DNA of 64,000 nt from Sphingobacterium faecium (GTDB taxonomy: Bacteria; Bacteroidota; Bacteroidia; Sphingobacteriales; Sphingobacteriaceae), in NCBI RefSeq assembly GCF_003054045.1, contig NZ_QBKH01000002.1:124001-188000 (forward strand), given 5' to 3'. Below, in pieces: positions 34,910 to 44,693 of this stretch (positions within the stretch are counted from its first letter, which is position 1; every line of letters starts with the position of its first letter). The notes below the pieces were generated by a model, which saw nothing but the letters and a program-made list of their open reading frames with translations, ran no database searches and was not told where the DNA came from. A program made the position numbers and the translations under genes.

Positions 34910-36798
34910 ACCCCTTTTTTAAATTCAAATTGATAGTGATAGCCATTTTTATGATTGATGCTGATCTCGCCCTTGATCTGGCGGGCCAGATCCCTGATCA
35001 GCGCGATTCCCAAAGACGAATGCGCAATTAAGGTATCCGAGCCCACGCCATTATCCCAAAATAGGATAGACAATTTGTCCGTTGACTGTTGGATGTCCAG
35101 CGTGATTTTAGGGGACTTCTCCCGATCATTTGGAAACGCATATTTATACGCGTTGGTCAGGAGCTCGGTGATGATCAAGCCCAAGGATGTTGAAATATGG
35201 GTCGGAATCCAATAATCGAGCACACAATACAGATCAATCGCGATCCTCTTCTGTGGATCATACAGCAGCTGCAGGTAACTGATTGTTTCCACCACCAATT
35301 GATCCAGTTTTAATTTATTGCCTTTATTATACACCAAGAGCTGATTGACCAGCATCATGGTATGGATGCGGCTTTGCATCTCCTGAATGGCCGGATTGCT
35401 GGTTAAGCCATTTTTATCCCCTGTTCGGTAGAGACTGCCCAAGCTATATAAAAGTTGCAGATTGTTTTTCACCCGATGGTTGAGCTCATCGATCAAAGTT
35501 TCAATGTATTTATTCTTCTCCAAGAGCTCCGATTGCTGCTTATTTAACACGGTATTTGCCATATTGAGCTCAGCAGTACGTTCCTCCACTCTGATCTCAA
35601 TTGATTTATGGTATTCCAGTTCTTGCTTGCGGATCCGCAGGCGGATAGCGACCAGAAAAATAATCGTGATGCTCAGTACAAATAGTTGGATCACGGCAGG
35701 GATATAGAGCAGTGATTTTTCATCCATCTGGATCAACATCGCGATAATTAGGCTGATCCCAACCGCAAAGAATAGCGTTCCGTAAGCCAGAAAACGTTGC
35801 GTTGCATTGATCTTTTTCCAGTTGTAAATAAATAAAGTCGACAGATAAGCGATATGTATTGCCCCTAAAATAAAATTAATGCGGTTGGACAGAAAATAAT
35901 TGGAGGTGCTATAGCAGTAGATCAAGCTGATCACAGCAAAAGAGATCACCAATGAGCAGATGAGAAGTGCTGCTTTATAAAATAGCGGGCTCAGTTTTTT
36001 CAGATTCAGAAAATCAAGGAGCAGCAGATAGAAGCTGATGGTCCCGATCCGGTAAAATATAGGACTTATGGTCCAGCCCAGGCGCGGGTTTTCAGCAAAG
36101 AATAGATCGATAAATTCCTTCTGCAGGGCAAAACTGTACAGGCCCAAAGCCATTAAAAAAGTAAAGATCCAGATATAGGGCCGATAGCGTGACACCAGCC
36201 AAGCCAGTGCAATATAGAGGAGCAGTACGATGATTGCGCCTTCTAAGAAAGCATAGATATTGGACTCTTTCTGCTGCCGTTTCAGGTAGTTCAGTTGATC
36301 TTCGATATAAAAGTCCAGCTGGGGACTATACCCCTTGATATGCTCAATTTTTAATAGGCAGGTGTAAGTCTTGGTGACATCCAGTTCAAGTGTAAAATGA
36401 TTACGGTCATCGCCTGGAGTGATCTCCTTGAGGGGTCTGAACAGTCCTGATTTTCGATTTTCGATCGCTAGGCTTGTGCGGTCATCGATCAAGGTGAGGT
36501 CCACATAGGTCAGATTGTTAAAAGAAAGGACATAGGTTTTTCTTTTCAGGTCTCTGCTTGCCGGGATATTGATTCGGAGCCAATAGATTCCTTTTGCCTC
36601 GTATTTGCCCGGCTCGACTTGTGGATTTTTGAAAATGGATTTATTGTGGTAGTAAAACAGTGGACTGTCTTCGTTCAGCTGTTCTTGTGCAATGAGAGGC
36701 GTTGAAATATGAGCTGCGCGTTCTGTATTTGCAGATCCGGTGAAGGATGCGACTAGGAAAAAAAATAGCAGAAAAGGCGTAACAAGGTAAGGCTTCAT
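34900..36798 (-). CDS. 7TMR-DISM sensor histidine kinase (HisKA_2 type)
   Basis: 632 residues. Signal peptide (about 1-23), an extracytoplasmic 7TMR-DISMED2-like beta domain (about 30-170), seven transmembrane helices (about 182-390), a short coiled coil (400-435), then a HisKA_2 dimerisation domain with His441 in DELNHRVKNN and a HATPase domain with WDNGVG near 582. The external domain suggests sensing of a carbohydrate or other envelope ligand. It is the first gene of a two-gene unit with the LuxR-type regulator. Confidence 0.88.
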   Translation of the reverse strand: MKPYLVTPFLLFFFLVASFTGSANTERAAHISTPLIAQEQLNEDSPLFYYHNKSIFKNPQVEPGKYEAKGIYWLRINIPASRDLKRKTYVLSFNNLTYVDLTLIDDRTSLAIENRKSGLFRPLKEITPGDDRNHFTLELDVTKTYTCLLKIEHIKGYSPQLDFYIEDQLNYLKRQQKESNIYAFLEGAIIVLLLYIALAWLVSRYRPYIWIFTFLMALGLYSFALQKEFIDLFFAENPRLGWTISPIFYRIGTISFYLLLLDFLNLKKLSPLFYKAALLICSLVISFAVISLIYCYSTSNYFLSNRINFILGAIHIAYLSTLFIYNWKKINATQRFLAYGTLFFAVGISLIIAMLIQMDEKSLLYIPAVIQLFVLSITIIFLVAIRLRIRKQELEYHKSIEIRVEERTAELNMANTVLNKQQSELLEKNKYIETLIDELNHRVKNNLQLLYSLGSLYRTGDKNGLTSNPAIQEMQSRIHTMMLVNQLLVYNKGNKLKLDQLVVETISYLQLLYDPQKRIAIDLYCVLDYWIPTHISTSLGLIITELLTNAYKYAFPNDREKSPKITLDIQQSTDKLSILFWDNGVGSDTLIAHSSLGIALIRDLARQIKGEISINHKNGYHYQFEFKKGVWK

Positions 36799-37068
36799 TT
36801 GTCCCTACAAATGTGCAGTATTTACCTGAATTTTGAAATTTATTACTGTGATTTTTTTTTATCTAAAGTTAAATAAGACCCTGGGGTCTCTGTTGTAACA
36901 TCAATTTTCATTCTATTTTTGATAAAAATTAAGAGCTGTTATTTATGTCCTTTTAAACGTCTGGTAAACAGTCATTCAAAATGGGTTAATGATTTTTTAC
37001 AGCCTGATAATTTGTTCTTTGCTACTGACCGAAGTTCTAAGATGTTGTTTTAATGTTAACATATACAT

Positions 37069-37581
37069 ATGATGATTTATATTGTTATTTTAGTTTCCCT
37101 GTCTGCCTGTCTGTTATATTATTTATACGAAGGGAAATACCGTGGTTCGCACGTGGAGAAGCAGGTTACATTAAGTGCTCAGTACCGGATCCAAGATCAT
37201 GCAGGTCAGTATAGTGGGAATCTCAAAAGTCGCCATGGCTCCCTTATTTTTAGTGCATCGCGCCAAAATGAACAGCTCCGAGCTATCGTGATTAGAAAAG
37301 TCAAGATCTATCATTCAGGAGTGTTGGTCAAATTAAATCAATCTGCCATTATTCCCTTTGTTGAACATAAAGATCAAGGGTTATCGATTTCGGTTCGTTT
37401 TCGAATCACTTCAGCTCGGCAGGTCATTGATCTAACAGGAAGTAAAGTCACGTTGATTGGTGTATTAAATTTGAAAGGTGGAGATCGTCTTCCTTTCAAA
37501 ATGAGTATCCCCATTGAAAACGTATATCAGCATCAAGAAGAACAAAATATCCAGCATTTGGATCTACCCCTATTTCATTAA
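37069..37581 (+). CDS. Small membrane-anchored protein of unknown function (paralogue 2 of 3)
   Basis: 170 residues. N-terminal hydrophobic anchor (about 3-19), then a soluble domain. Compared with paralogue 3 it shares HAGQYSG/HPGQYSG, the 'SRQNEQL'/'SHNQKL' loop, a V.LNQS/I.LDQS strand, SISVRFRI/VSIRYKV and LPFKMSIPI/RPFQVMVPI, so these two are closer to each other than to paralogue 1. No catalytic pattern is visible; it could be a binding or scaffolding domain. It has its own terminator. I cannot assign a function. Confidence 0.7.
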   Translation: MMIYIVILVSLSACLLYYLYEGKYRGSHVEKQVTLSAQYRIQDHAGQYSGNLKSRHGSLIFSASRQNEQLRAIVIRKVKIYHSGVLVKLNQSAIIPFVEHKDQGLSISVRFRITSARQVIDLTGSKVTLIGVLNLKGGDRLPFKMSIPIENVYQHQEEQNIQHLDLPLFH

Positions 37582-37614
37582 CCTTATTCATTTCCAAATT
37601 ATGATTTAGTTTCG

Positions 37615-37642
37615 GGTGCCTTGCTTGTCAAGGCACCTTTTT
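37615..37642 (+). terminator. Rho-independent terminator after paralogue 2
   Basis: Perfect 9-bp stem GGTGCCTTG (37615-37623) and CAAGGCACC (37629-37637), 5-nt loop, five T. Nearly the same stem core as the terminator of paralogue 1. Confidence 0.9.
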
Positions 37643-37856
37643 ATATGCCGATCACTCCAACACAGTGACAATACCTAAAAAGAAAAACAAATGATTAACC
37701 CGTCATTTTATAATAAATTAATAGTAAAGAAGCATCTACTTGATATGCAGCAGTTATATTTGTGATCTGCGAAACGATAGTATTTCATCGTTTTAGATGG
37801 ACAGTTTTAAAGTTTGTATGAAATTAAAAATATAGGAAACAATTTAATTCAATACG

Positions 37857-37957
37857 ATGTTACTACTTCACGACGTTATAGGATAAGTGATTGCAAGACA
37901 AAGAAGCAGTTCACTTGTTTTTGCGGCACGAGCGTCACTCGTTACTGTGTCACTATT
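37857..37957. repeat. Octamer-periodic intergenic repeat, site B
   Basis: Within the 400-nt gap between paralogues 2 and 3, GTTACTAC and ACGACGTT near 37860-37876 and GCGTCACTC, GTTACTGT, GTCACTAT near 37932-37956 repeat the ACTNNGTY theme of sites A and C. The rest of this gap (37643-37981) is A+T rich and shows no gene. Confidence 0.45.
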
Positions 37958-37981
37958 TTACTTTTTAATCCCTGAACCACG

Positions 37982-38458
37982 ATGATTTTTATCCCATTGA
38001 TCGGCTTATTGTTAATAGGCATTTATTACTTCTGGAACGCAAAGCAAACGAAACAACAATTGGCCAATCATGGCGGGCTCTCCGTGAGTTACCTTTTTCA
38101 AGAGCATCCGGGGCAATACAGTGGCGATCGGAGTGTGAAGAGTGGGGTGATTGTGATCCATACCTCCAGCCACAATCAAAAATTAAAACATGCAACATTA
38201 AAACGTGTTTCCGTCAAACATCCCGATTTACATATCCAGCTTGATCAATCGCTGGCCCTTCCTTTTCACTATGAGCTGCTACCCAAGCCCGAAGTTTCTA
38301 TCCGTTATAAGGTGATCAATAAAGAATTGCTTAGCCTCGACTTAACCGGAGTAATGACGACCATTGCCGGTAAACTTCACTTTGAAGGCGGAAAGACCAG
38401 ACCTTTTCAGGTTATGGTACCGATTTCGGGTTTGTACCAACAACAAAGCGTACACTAG
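37982..38458 (+). CDS. Small membrane-anchored protein of unknown function (paralogue 3 of 3)
   Basis: 158 residues, N-terminal hydrophobic anchor (about 2-18) and one soluble domain, homologous to the preceding gene along its full length and more distantly to the gene at 362. It precedes the rhamnose genes but is separated from them by a promoter. No known domain recognised. A 7-bp hairpin GTTTGCT/AGCAAAC (38458-38484) follows at once, without T-run. Confidence 0.7.
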   Translation: MIFIPLIGLLLIGIYYFWNAKQTKQQLANHGGLSVSYLFQEHPGQYSGDRSVKSGVIVIHTSSHNQKLKHATLKRVSVKHPDLHIQLDQSLALPFHYELLPKPEVSIRYKVINKELLSLDLTGVMTTIAGKLHFEGGKTRPFQVMVPISGLYQQQSVH

Positions 38459-38515
38459 TTTGCTGAAAAAACTGGCTAGCAAACCTATTGTAGGCGGTTT
38501 TACTCATCTCCTTTA

Positions 38516-38545
38516 TTGTTTGTTCATAAAATCTTATTACTTTTG
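38516..38545 (+). promoter_or_regulatory. Promoter of the rhamnose/cluster II operon
   Basis: TTG (38516-38518), 19 nt, TACTTTTG (38538-38545), a very good Bacteroidota promoter, about 60 nt before rfbB. Confidence 0.6.
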
Positions 38546-38604
38546 ATGCTATTCCCTTAATTACAGTTGGGAAGTTTTAAGCTGTTAAGAAATATTTTGC
38601 GCAT

Positions 38605-39660
38605 ATGATGAATAAAACGATCATTATTACAGGAGGAGCGGGGTTTATTGGTTCGCATGTAGTCCGAACTTTTGTCAATAAATATCCTGATTACCATATT
38701 GTCAATTTAGATGCATTGACCTATGCCGGTAATCTTGAAAATTTACGGGATATCGAAGATAAACCAAATTACACTTTTGTTAAGGAAGATATTACCGATG
38801 CTGCGGCCATGTTTCGCATTTTTGCCGAATATCAGCCCGATGGGATTATTCATTTAGCGGCAGAATCGCATGTCGATCGTTCCATTGCAGATCCTTCCGC
38901 ATTTGTGATGACCAATGTCATTGGTACGGTTAATTTACTGAATGCTGCCCGCGAAATCTGGAAAGATAATTTTGCAGGAAAACGTTTTCATCATGTTTCT
39001 ACCGATGAGGTATTTGGTGCATTAGGAGCAGAAGGATTATTTACAGAAGAAACCGCTTACGATCCGCATTCCCCTTATTCAGCTTCCAAAGCTAGCTCTG
39101 ATCATTTTGTTCGCGCTTATCACGATACCTACGGCTTGCCGATGGTATTGACCAATTGTTCCAACAATTACGGTCCCAATCATTTTCCGGAGAAATTGAT
39201 CCCCTTATGTATTCACAATATCCTAAACAATCGTCCCTTACCGATCTACGGTGATGGTAGGTACACCCGTGATTGGTTATTTGTGATCGATCATGCTACC
39301 GCCATTGATTTGGTATTTCATGAAGGTAAAGATGGTGATGCTTACAACGTCGGTGGATTTAACGAATGGCAGAATATCGATTTGGTCAAAGAACTGTGTA
39401 AACAAGTCGATGAAAAATTAGGTCGACCTGCAGGTACAGCCGAGCAATTGATCACTTTTGTAAAAGATCGTCCGGGTCACGATCTACGTTATGCCATAGA
39501 TGCGACTAAGATTAATCAAGAATTAGGCTGGTATCCTTCCGTCACCTTTGAAGAAGGCCTTTCCAAAACCATCGATTGGTTCTTGAACAATAAGGAGTGG
39601 TTAGAAAGTGTTACTTCCGGAGATTATCAAAAATATTACGATCAGCAGTATAAAGGTTAG
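38605..39660 (+). CDS. rfbB: dTDP-glucose 4,6-dehydratase
   Basis: Second step of dTDP-L-rhamnose synthesis. 351 residues. NAD site [10 protein letters not shown] (9-18), substrate and catalytic motifs STDEVFGAL and [16 protein letters not shown] (Tyr-x3-Lys), then [15 protein letters not shown], all diagnostic for RmlB. The start codon could be either of two adjacent ATGs (38605 or 38608). First gene of the rhamnose block. Confidence 0.95.
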   Translation: MMNKTIIITGGAGFIGSHVVRTFVNKYPDYHIVNLDALTYAGNLENLRDIEDKPNYTFVKEDITDAAAMFRIFAEYQPDGIIHLAAESHVDRSIADPSAFVMTNVIGTVNLLNAAREIWKDNFAGKRFHHVSTDEVFGALGAEGLFTEETAYDPHSPYSASKASSDHFVRAYHDTYGLPMVLTNCSNNYGPNHFPEKLIPLCIHNILNNRPLPIYGDGRYTRDWLFVIDHATAIDLVFHEGKDGDAYNVGGFNEWQNIDLVKELCKQVDEKLGRPAGTAEQLITFVKDRPGHDLRYAIDATKINQELGWYPSVTFEEGLSKTIDWFLNNKEWLESVTSGDYQKYYDQQYKG

Positions 39661-39778
39661 TTAGTAAAGAAGTGACCAAGTAAAGAAGTGACTACGTTAC
39701 TACTAACGTCACTGCGTTATTCATAACAAAGTTACTATGTTACTCATGTCACTGCGTTACTCATAACTTCGTTACGAA
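39661..39778. repeat. Octamer-periodic intergenic repeat, site C
   Basis: The whole spacer between rfbB and rfbC can be read in 8-nt steps: AAGTGACC, AAGTAAAG, AAGTGACT, ACGTTACT and later ACTGCGTT, ACTATGTT, ACTGCGTT with some longer steps. Longer words such as CACTGCGTTA and TTACTCAT recur. No protein or tRNA is encoded here. Confidence 0.65.
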
Positions 39779-39789
39779 AAAAATAAACA

Positions 39790-40350
39790 ATGAAATTCCA
39801 AGAAACAAAATTAAAGGGTTGCTTTATTTTAGAGCCAACAATATATGAAGACGAAAGAGGATACTTTTTCGAGGCTTTTAATGATCAAAAATTTGAACAA
39901 ATAGTAGGCGTTAAACCGCTATTTGTACAAGATAACCAATCCCAATCCCAGTATGGCGTAGTCCGTGGATTACATATGCAAGCTGGTGAATACAGCCAAG
40001 CAAAATTAGTGCGTGTACTGGAAGGAAAAGTATTGGATGTTGCGGTTGATGTACGACCCGGGTCGGATACTTATGGTCAATCTGTCGCAGTAGAATTGTC
40101 CGCAGAGAATAAGCGACAATTGTATGTTCCACGTGGATTTTTACATGGATTTTCGGTCTTATCCGAAAATGCAGTGTTCTTTTATAAATGCGATAATCAT
40201 TATCATCAAGTAGCAGAAGACGGTGTTCATCCGTTAGATAAAACAATAGGTATTGATTGGCAAGTTCCACGGGAAAATATGATTCTTTCCAAAAAAGATG
40301 AAGAAGCACAATCCTTTACGGCATTTAAAGATAAAAATGGAATCGGTTAA
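39790..40350 (+). CDS. rfbC: dTDP-4-dehydrorhamnose 3,5-epimerase
   Basis: Third step of dTDP-L-rhamnose synthesis. 186 residues, cupin fold. The sequence has DERGYFFEAF, QDNQSQSQYGVVRGLHMQ (the catalytic His within RGLH) and LYVPRGFLHGFSVLS, the standard RmlC signatures. It overlaps rfbD by 14 nt. Confidence 0.95.
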   Translation: MKFQETKLKGCFILEPTIYEDERGYFFEAFNDQKFEQIVGVKPLFVQDNQSQSQYGVVRGLHMQAGEYSQAKLVRVLEGKVLDVAVDVRPGSDTYGQSVAVELSAENKRQLYVPRGFLHGFSVLSENAVFFYKCDNHYHQVAEDGVHPLDKTIGIDWQVPRENMILSKKDEEAQSFTAFKDKNGIG

Positions 40351-41203
40351 TCAAAAGCAAAGGATCGTTATTACAGGCGCATCAGGGCAGTTGGGGCAGG
40401 AATTGAAAGTCCTCTTGGAGCATGATGCGGAGAAAGAATGTTTCTTTTTAGATCGCAAACAGCTTCCTTTGGATCAGATCATGATTATTCAAGATATTTT
40501 GGGGATGTATCAGCCCGATCTGATTATCCATGCTGGAGCTTATACCGCTGTCGATCAGGCCGAGTCAGAATCTGATCTTGCCGATCTGGTGAATCATTTG
40601 GCAACAGAAGAGATTGCTCAATATTGTCGTTTACACGGCACACAATTGATCGCCATTTCAACCGACTATGTATTTGATGGAAACAGCTGTGCCGCTTTGA
40701 CAGAAGATGCACCCGTCAGTCCCATTAATGTTTATGGTGAAACAAAGTTAAAAGGAGAGCAAGCGATACAAAAATGGTACCCCGAAGCGATTATCATCCG
40801 TACTTCATGGGTATACTCCACTTTTGGGAAAAACTTTGTTAAGACGATGTTGCGTCTGCTATCCGAGCGCGATTCGATATCTGTGATCAACGATCAGATC
40901 GGTTCACCGACCTCAGCAGCAGATCTAGCAAAAGCGATCGTCCATATTGTTGATGGAGAAAGTTGGCAAGGTGGGGTTTATCATTATAGCAATGAAGGCG
41001 AGATCAGCTGGTATGATTTTGCTGTTGCCATTCGCGATCTCAAAGGACTCGAGTGTGAGATCAATGCGATTCCAACGACAGCCTATCCCACACCAGCTAA
41101 GCGACCAAATTATTCGTTATTAAATAAAACAAAGATTAAAGAGACATTTGGGGTAGAAGTGCCATTTTGGAAAGATAGTTTAAAGAAGCAGTTAGAGAGT
41201 TAA
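40337..41203 (+). CDS. rfbD: dTDP-4-dehydrorhamnose reductase
   Basis: Last step of dTDP-L-rhamnose synthesis, NAD(P)H dependent. 288 residues from ATG 40337. TGASGQLGQEL at the nucleotide site, AYTAVDQAE, STDYVFDG and YGETKLKGE (Tyr/Lys catalytic pair). An earlier in-frame start at 40298 would overlap rfbC by 53 nt and add unrelated residues. Its last codons lie inside a 24-nt tandem repeat (41190-41237). Confidence 0.95.
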   Translation: MESVNQKQRIVITGASGQLGQELKVLLEHDAEKECFFLDRKQLPLDQIMIIQDILGMYQPDLIIHAGAYTAVDQAESESDLADLVNHLATEEIAQYCRLHGTQLIAISTDYVFDGNSCAALTEDAPVSPINVYGETKLKGEQAIQKWYPEAIIIRTSWVYSTFGKNFVKTMLRLLSERDSISVINDQIGSPTSAADLAKAIVHIVDGESWQGGVYHYSNEGEISWYDFAVAIRDLKGLECEINAIPTTAYPTPAKRPNYSLLNKTKIKETFGVEVPFWKDSLKKQLES

Positions 41204-41245
41204 ATAGTTACGAAGTTAGAGAGTTAAATAGTTAAGAAGTTTCTA
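41190..41245. repeat. 24-bp tandem repeat built of octamers, site D
   Basis: Two copies, 41190-41213 and 41214-41237, differ at a single base (C or A). Each is made of three 8-nt units of the form AGTTANNN (AGTTAGAG, AGTTAAAT, AGTTACGA or AGTTAAGA). A seventh degenerate unit follows. The first copy covers the end and stop codon of rfbD. Confidence 0.85.
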
Positions 41246-41283
41246 ACCATCATCTAACCTTCTAACCATAAAAAACAAAAAAA

Positions 41284-42144
41284 ATGAAAGGAATTATATT
41301 AGCAGGAGGCTCAGGTACACGTTTACACCCCATGACATTGGCTGTGAGCAAGCAGTTGATGCCTGTATATGATAAACCGATGATTTATTATCCATTATCC
41401 ACCTTGATGTTAGCGGGAATCAATGAGATCCTGATCATTTCGACACCTCAAGATCTGCCGCAGTTTAAAAGACTGTTGGGAGATGGTTCGCAGTTGGGCT
41501 GTCGATTTGAATATATTGAACAACCCAGTCCAGATGGTTTGGCTCAAGCTTTTATATTGGGTGAGGAATTTATTGGGGATGATAAGGTAGCTTTAATATT
41601 GGGAGATAATATTTTCTATGGTTCGGGTATGTCTAAACTGTTACAATCCTGTGCCGATGTTGATGGTGGGACAGTGTTTGCCTATCAAGTCAATGATCCC
41701 GAGCGTTATGGCGTGGTCGAATTTGATCAAGATAAAAAAGCAATTTCGATAGAAGAAAAACCGTTAGCACCAAAGTCAAACTTTGCGATACCAGGCTTAT
41801 ATTTCTATGATAATGATGTGGTGCAAATAGCCAAGGAAATTAAACCATCTCCCAGGGGAGAATTGGAAATTACAGATATTAACAAAGTCTACTTGGAGCG
41901 AGAAAAGCTTAATGTGGCAGTTTTTGATCGGGGTACAGCTTGGTTGGATACGGGTACGATTCAGTCTCTTATGCAAGCAGCGCAGTTTGTACAGGTGATC
42001 GAGGAGCGTCAAGGAATGAAGATTGGAGCGATTGAAGAAGTGGCTTACCGAATGGGCTATATTGATAAAGCGCAATTACTAAAAATCGCTGATCCCTTGC
42101 GTAAATCAGGTTATGGGGAGTACCTCAATCTCTTAATTAAATAA
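41284..42144 (+). CDS. rfbA: Glucose-1-phosphate thymidylyltransferase
   Basis: First step of dTDP-L-rhamnose synthesis. 286 residues, normal RmlA length. [13 protein letters not shown] at the dTTP site, [26 protein letters not shown] and the C-terminal AWLDTG motif. It closes the rhamnose block; a new promoter box for the export genes follows directly. Confidence 0.95.
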   Translation: MKGIILAGGSGTRLHPMTLAVSKQLMPVYDKPMIYYPLSTLMLAGINEILIISTPQDLPQFKRLLGDGSQLGCRFEYIEQPSPDGLAQAFILGEEFIGDDKVALILGDNIFYGSGMSKLLQSCADVDGGTVFAYQVNDPERYGVVEFDQDKKAISIEEKPLAPKSNFAIPGLYFYDNDVVQIAKEIKPSPRGELEITDINKVYLEREKLNVAVFDRGTAWLDTGTIQSLMQAAQFVQVIEERQGMKIGAIEEVAYRMGYIDKAQLLKIADPLRKSGYGEYLNLLIK

Positions 42145-42151
42145 ATTTACC

Positions 42152-42159
42152 TACTTTTG
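42152..42159 (+). promoter_or_regulatory. Possible promoter -7 box of the Wza-like gene
   Basis: TACTTTTG fits TAnnTTTG, 20 nt before ATG 42180; no clear -33. It overlaps the possible GTG start at 42159 and thus argues for the later ATG. Confidence 0.4.
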
Positions 42160-42179
42160 TGAAAATTTCAGGGTATAGA

Positions 42180-44690
42180 ATGAAAAGAGTAATATTGTGG
42201 TTGTTTGTCATAAGTCTAATGGGCTCTGTACAGGCACAAACCAATCCAGCTAATATCAAAGTGGACGATTTAACAGATGCTCAAATTGAGCAGTATGTGA
42301 AGCGAGCTGAGTTAATGGGCTATAGTGAGTCACAATTGGATGGATTTGCACGTGCTCAAGGTGTATCTGCTGTTGAAGCTCAAAAACTAAAAGACCGTTT
42401 ACAAAAAATCAAACGTAATAAGCAACAGTCTAAAAATTTAGATACGAGACAACAATCTGGAAATGCCGCCACTGGTCGTCAGGTCAATGGTGCGGCACAA
42501 CCTGATTCTTTAAGAAATAAAAAATCACTACAAGACTCTTTAAGAATTGATGAAAATAAACTAAAAGTTTTTGGTTCAGATCTGTTTAAAAACAGTGAAA
42601 TCACATTCGAACCTAATTTGCGAATGGCTACTCCAAGCTCTTATATTATTGGTCCTGATGATGAGATACTATTAGATATTTCGGGAGATAATGAGGCGTC
42701 TTATAAATTGCCAGTCAGCCCAGATGGTAATATAACCGTGGAGTATGTCGGCAAGATTGCGGTCTCTGGGTTATCTGTAGCGGCAGCGAAAAATAAAATT
42801 CAGCAACGGTTAAGTGGAACTTATCCTGCGATTCGCTCAGGCAATACGCAAATTGATGTCAATATTGGTAATATCCGTACCATTCGGATTACGTTAACAG
42901 GTGCAGCTACCAAACCGGGGACATACAGTTTGCCCTCATTAGCAACCGTATTCAATGCCCTATATGCGGCAGGTGGCCCAGGCGAAAATGGAACTTATCG
43001 TAAAATTCAAGTCATCCGTAACAATCAGGTGGTGACCACCATTGATTTATATGACTTTTTAGCCAATGGAATCCAACGTGGTAATATTCGTTTGCAAGAC
43101 CAAGATATTATCCATATCCCGGTATACGGCAGTCGCGTACAATTTGAAGGAGAAGTTAAACGTCCGGCAATATTTGAGACCGTTTCGGGCGAATCCCTAT
43201 TGGATTTAGTCAAATATGCAGGCGGCTTTAGCGAAGATGCCTATACAGCTAAGATTAAAGTGTTGCAAAAGACAGATAAAGAGCGCAGTGTCAAAGATAT
43301 TTATGCCGATCAGTTTGCCGATTATAGTCCAAAAGCAGGCGATCAGTTTATTGTAGAACCTATCTTGGAGCGTTTTGCCAATCGTGTCAGTATCTTAGGG
43401 GCCGTTTTCCGTCCAGGTCTATATGGTATGGAACCGGGTATGACGTTGAAGCAATTGCTAGAGCAGGCAGATGGTTTACGTGAAGATGCCTTTTTAGAAA
43501 GAGGCATTATTAATAGGCTTAGAGCAGATAATACAGCGGAGTTGATTAACTTTAATGTGCGTGAAGTATTAGCAGGAACAACAGCAGATATCCCTTTAAA
43601 AAGAGAAGATAAGGTAGAGATTGCTTCTATTTTCGATTTACGGGATGAATACAAATTTACGGTTCAGGGCGAAGTACGTTTACCGGGAGATTTCCCATTT
43701 GCGAGCAATGCTACTTTAGGCGATCTGATCCAAAAAGCAGGTGGATTAAATGAGGCGGCTAAAAATGCGCGCATTGAGATTGCAAGAAGATTAAAAAACC
43801 GGGATGTTACCGACCCAAGTTCATCACAAACCATCCAAATTGATATTAAGGATGGTATTGTATCGGATTTAACGGTTGAATTACAACCCTATGATGTGAT
43901 TACCGTATTAGGTGATGCAGGTTTCCGAACCCAAAGACAGGTCAAGATAGAGGGAGAAGTATTATTTCCGGGTATTTATACCATTTCCCGTGAGGATGAG
44001 CGCATTTCCGATATTATTAAGCGTGCTGGAGGTTTAACGTCTTATGCCTACACAGAAGGTGCATCTTTAAAACGTACCGGAGTTTCTAAATTAAAGGCCG
44101 AAGAGAAAAAAGAAAAAGAGCGCCTCAAAAAAGAAATGGCAAAAGACTCCATTGATGAGGTAGAAACAGAAGATGAATTTGAAAAAGAAACGACAACGGT
44201 TAATGCAAATGCTAAGAATAGTGCATTAGCAAAAGTTTCGCAGCAACAGGGTGCTTCCACGACCGAGATTGAGCCCAGTGATCTGGTGGGTATAGAGCTT
44301 AATAAAATACTTGCCACTCCTTATCAACGTGGTGACCTATTGGTTTTAGATGGTGATATTATTCGTGTACCAAAAGAGTTGGAAACTGTCAAAGTAATGG
44401 GCGAAGTTTTAAATCCAAATAATGTCGTGTATGTGAAAGGTAAAAGTCTCAAATATTATGTCAATCAAGCAGGAGGTTTTACGGACAATGCCTTAAAGAA
44501 AAGGGTATTTGTTCAGTATGCCAATGGGGCGGTAAAAGGTAAGTCAGGTGGTTATCCCGAAGTAAAACCAGGAGCAGAGATCATGGTACCTAAACGCGCT
44601 CCTAGGGAAAAAATGAATGTACAGGCATGGGTAGGGTTAGGTACAGGTATTGCTTCTTTAGCAGCGATTATTGTCAGTCTTTTAAGATAG
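42180..44690 (+). CDS. Polysaccharide export outer membrane protein with SLBB repeats (Wza-like)
   Basis: 836 residues from ATG 42180, which is preceded by AGGG and begins a normal signal peptide ending GSVQAQ. A polysaccharide-export domain (about 145-225, YIIGPDDEILLDI) is followed by several SLBB domains recognisable by G.V..PG.Y or G.V..PA.. repeats (near 230, 310, 390, 480, 590 and 740). A highly charged Lys/Glu coiled-coil insertion occupies about 635-675, and a hydrophobic C-terminal helix (near 817-835) could be the membrane anchor. It is much longer than E. coli Wza (379), as is common for Bacteroidota. Channel of cluster II. Confidence 0.88.
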   Translation: MKRVILWLFVISLMGSVQAQTNPANIKVDDLTDAQIEQYVKRAELMGYSESQLDGFARAQGVSAVEAQKLKDRLQKIKRNKQQSKNLDTRQQSGNAATGRQVNGAAQPDSLRNKKSLQDSLRIDENKLKVFGSDLFKNSEITFEPNLRMATPSSYIIGPDDEILLDISGDNEASYKLPVSPDGNITVEYVGKIAVSGLSVAAAKNKIQQRLSGTYPAIRSGNTQIDVNIGNIRTIRITLTGAATKPGTYSLPSLATVFNALYAAGGPGENGTYRKIQVIRNNQVVTTIDLYDFLANGIQRGNIRLQDQDIIHIPVYGSRVQFEGEVKRPAIFETVSGESLLDLVKYAGGFSEDAYTAKIKVLQKTDKERSVKDIYADQFADYSPKAGDQFIVEPILERFANRVSILGAVFRPGLYGMEPGMTLKQLLEQADGLREDAFLERGIINRLRADNTAELINFNVREVLAGTTADIPLKREDKVEIASIFDLRDEYKFTVQGEVRLPGDFPFASNATLGDLIQKAGGLNEAAKNARIEIARRLKNRDVTDPSSSQTIQIDIKDGIVSDLTVELQPYDVITVLGDAGFRTQRQVKIEGEVLFPGIYTISREDERISDIIKRAGGLTSYAYTEGASLKRTGVSKLKAEEKKEKERLKKEMAKDSIDEVETEDEFEKETTTVNANAKNSALAKVSQQQGASTTEIEPSDLVGIELNKILATPYQRGDLLVLDGDIIRVPKELETVKVMGEVLNPNNVVYVKGKSLKYYVNQAGGFTDNALKKRVFVQYANGAVKGKSGGYPEVKPGAEIMVPKRAPREKMNVQAWVGLGTGIASLAAIIVSLLR

Positions 44691-44693
44691 GGT

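Noticed and set aside
39661..39778. CRISPR array
   Set aside because: The units are 8 nt, degenerate and without unique spacers, and no cas genes are in the window.
39911..40309. 132-codon frame antisense to rfbC
   Set aside because: rfbC is certain from its motifs; the reverse frame is His/Leu rich and has no recognisable domain.
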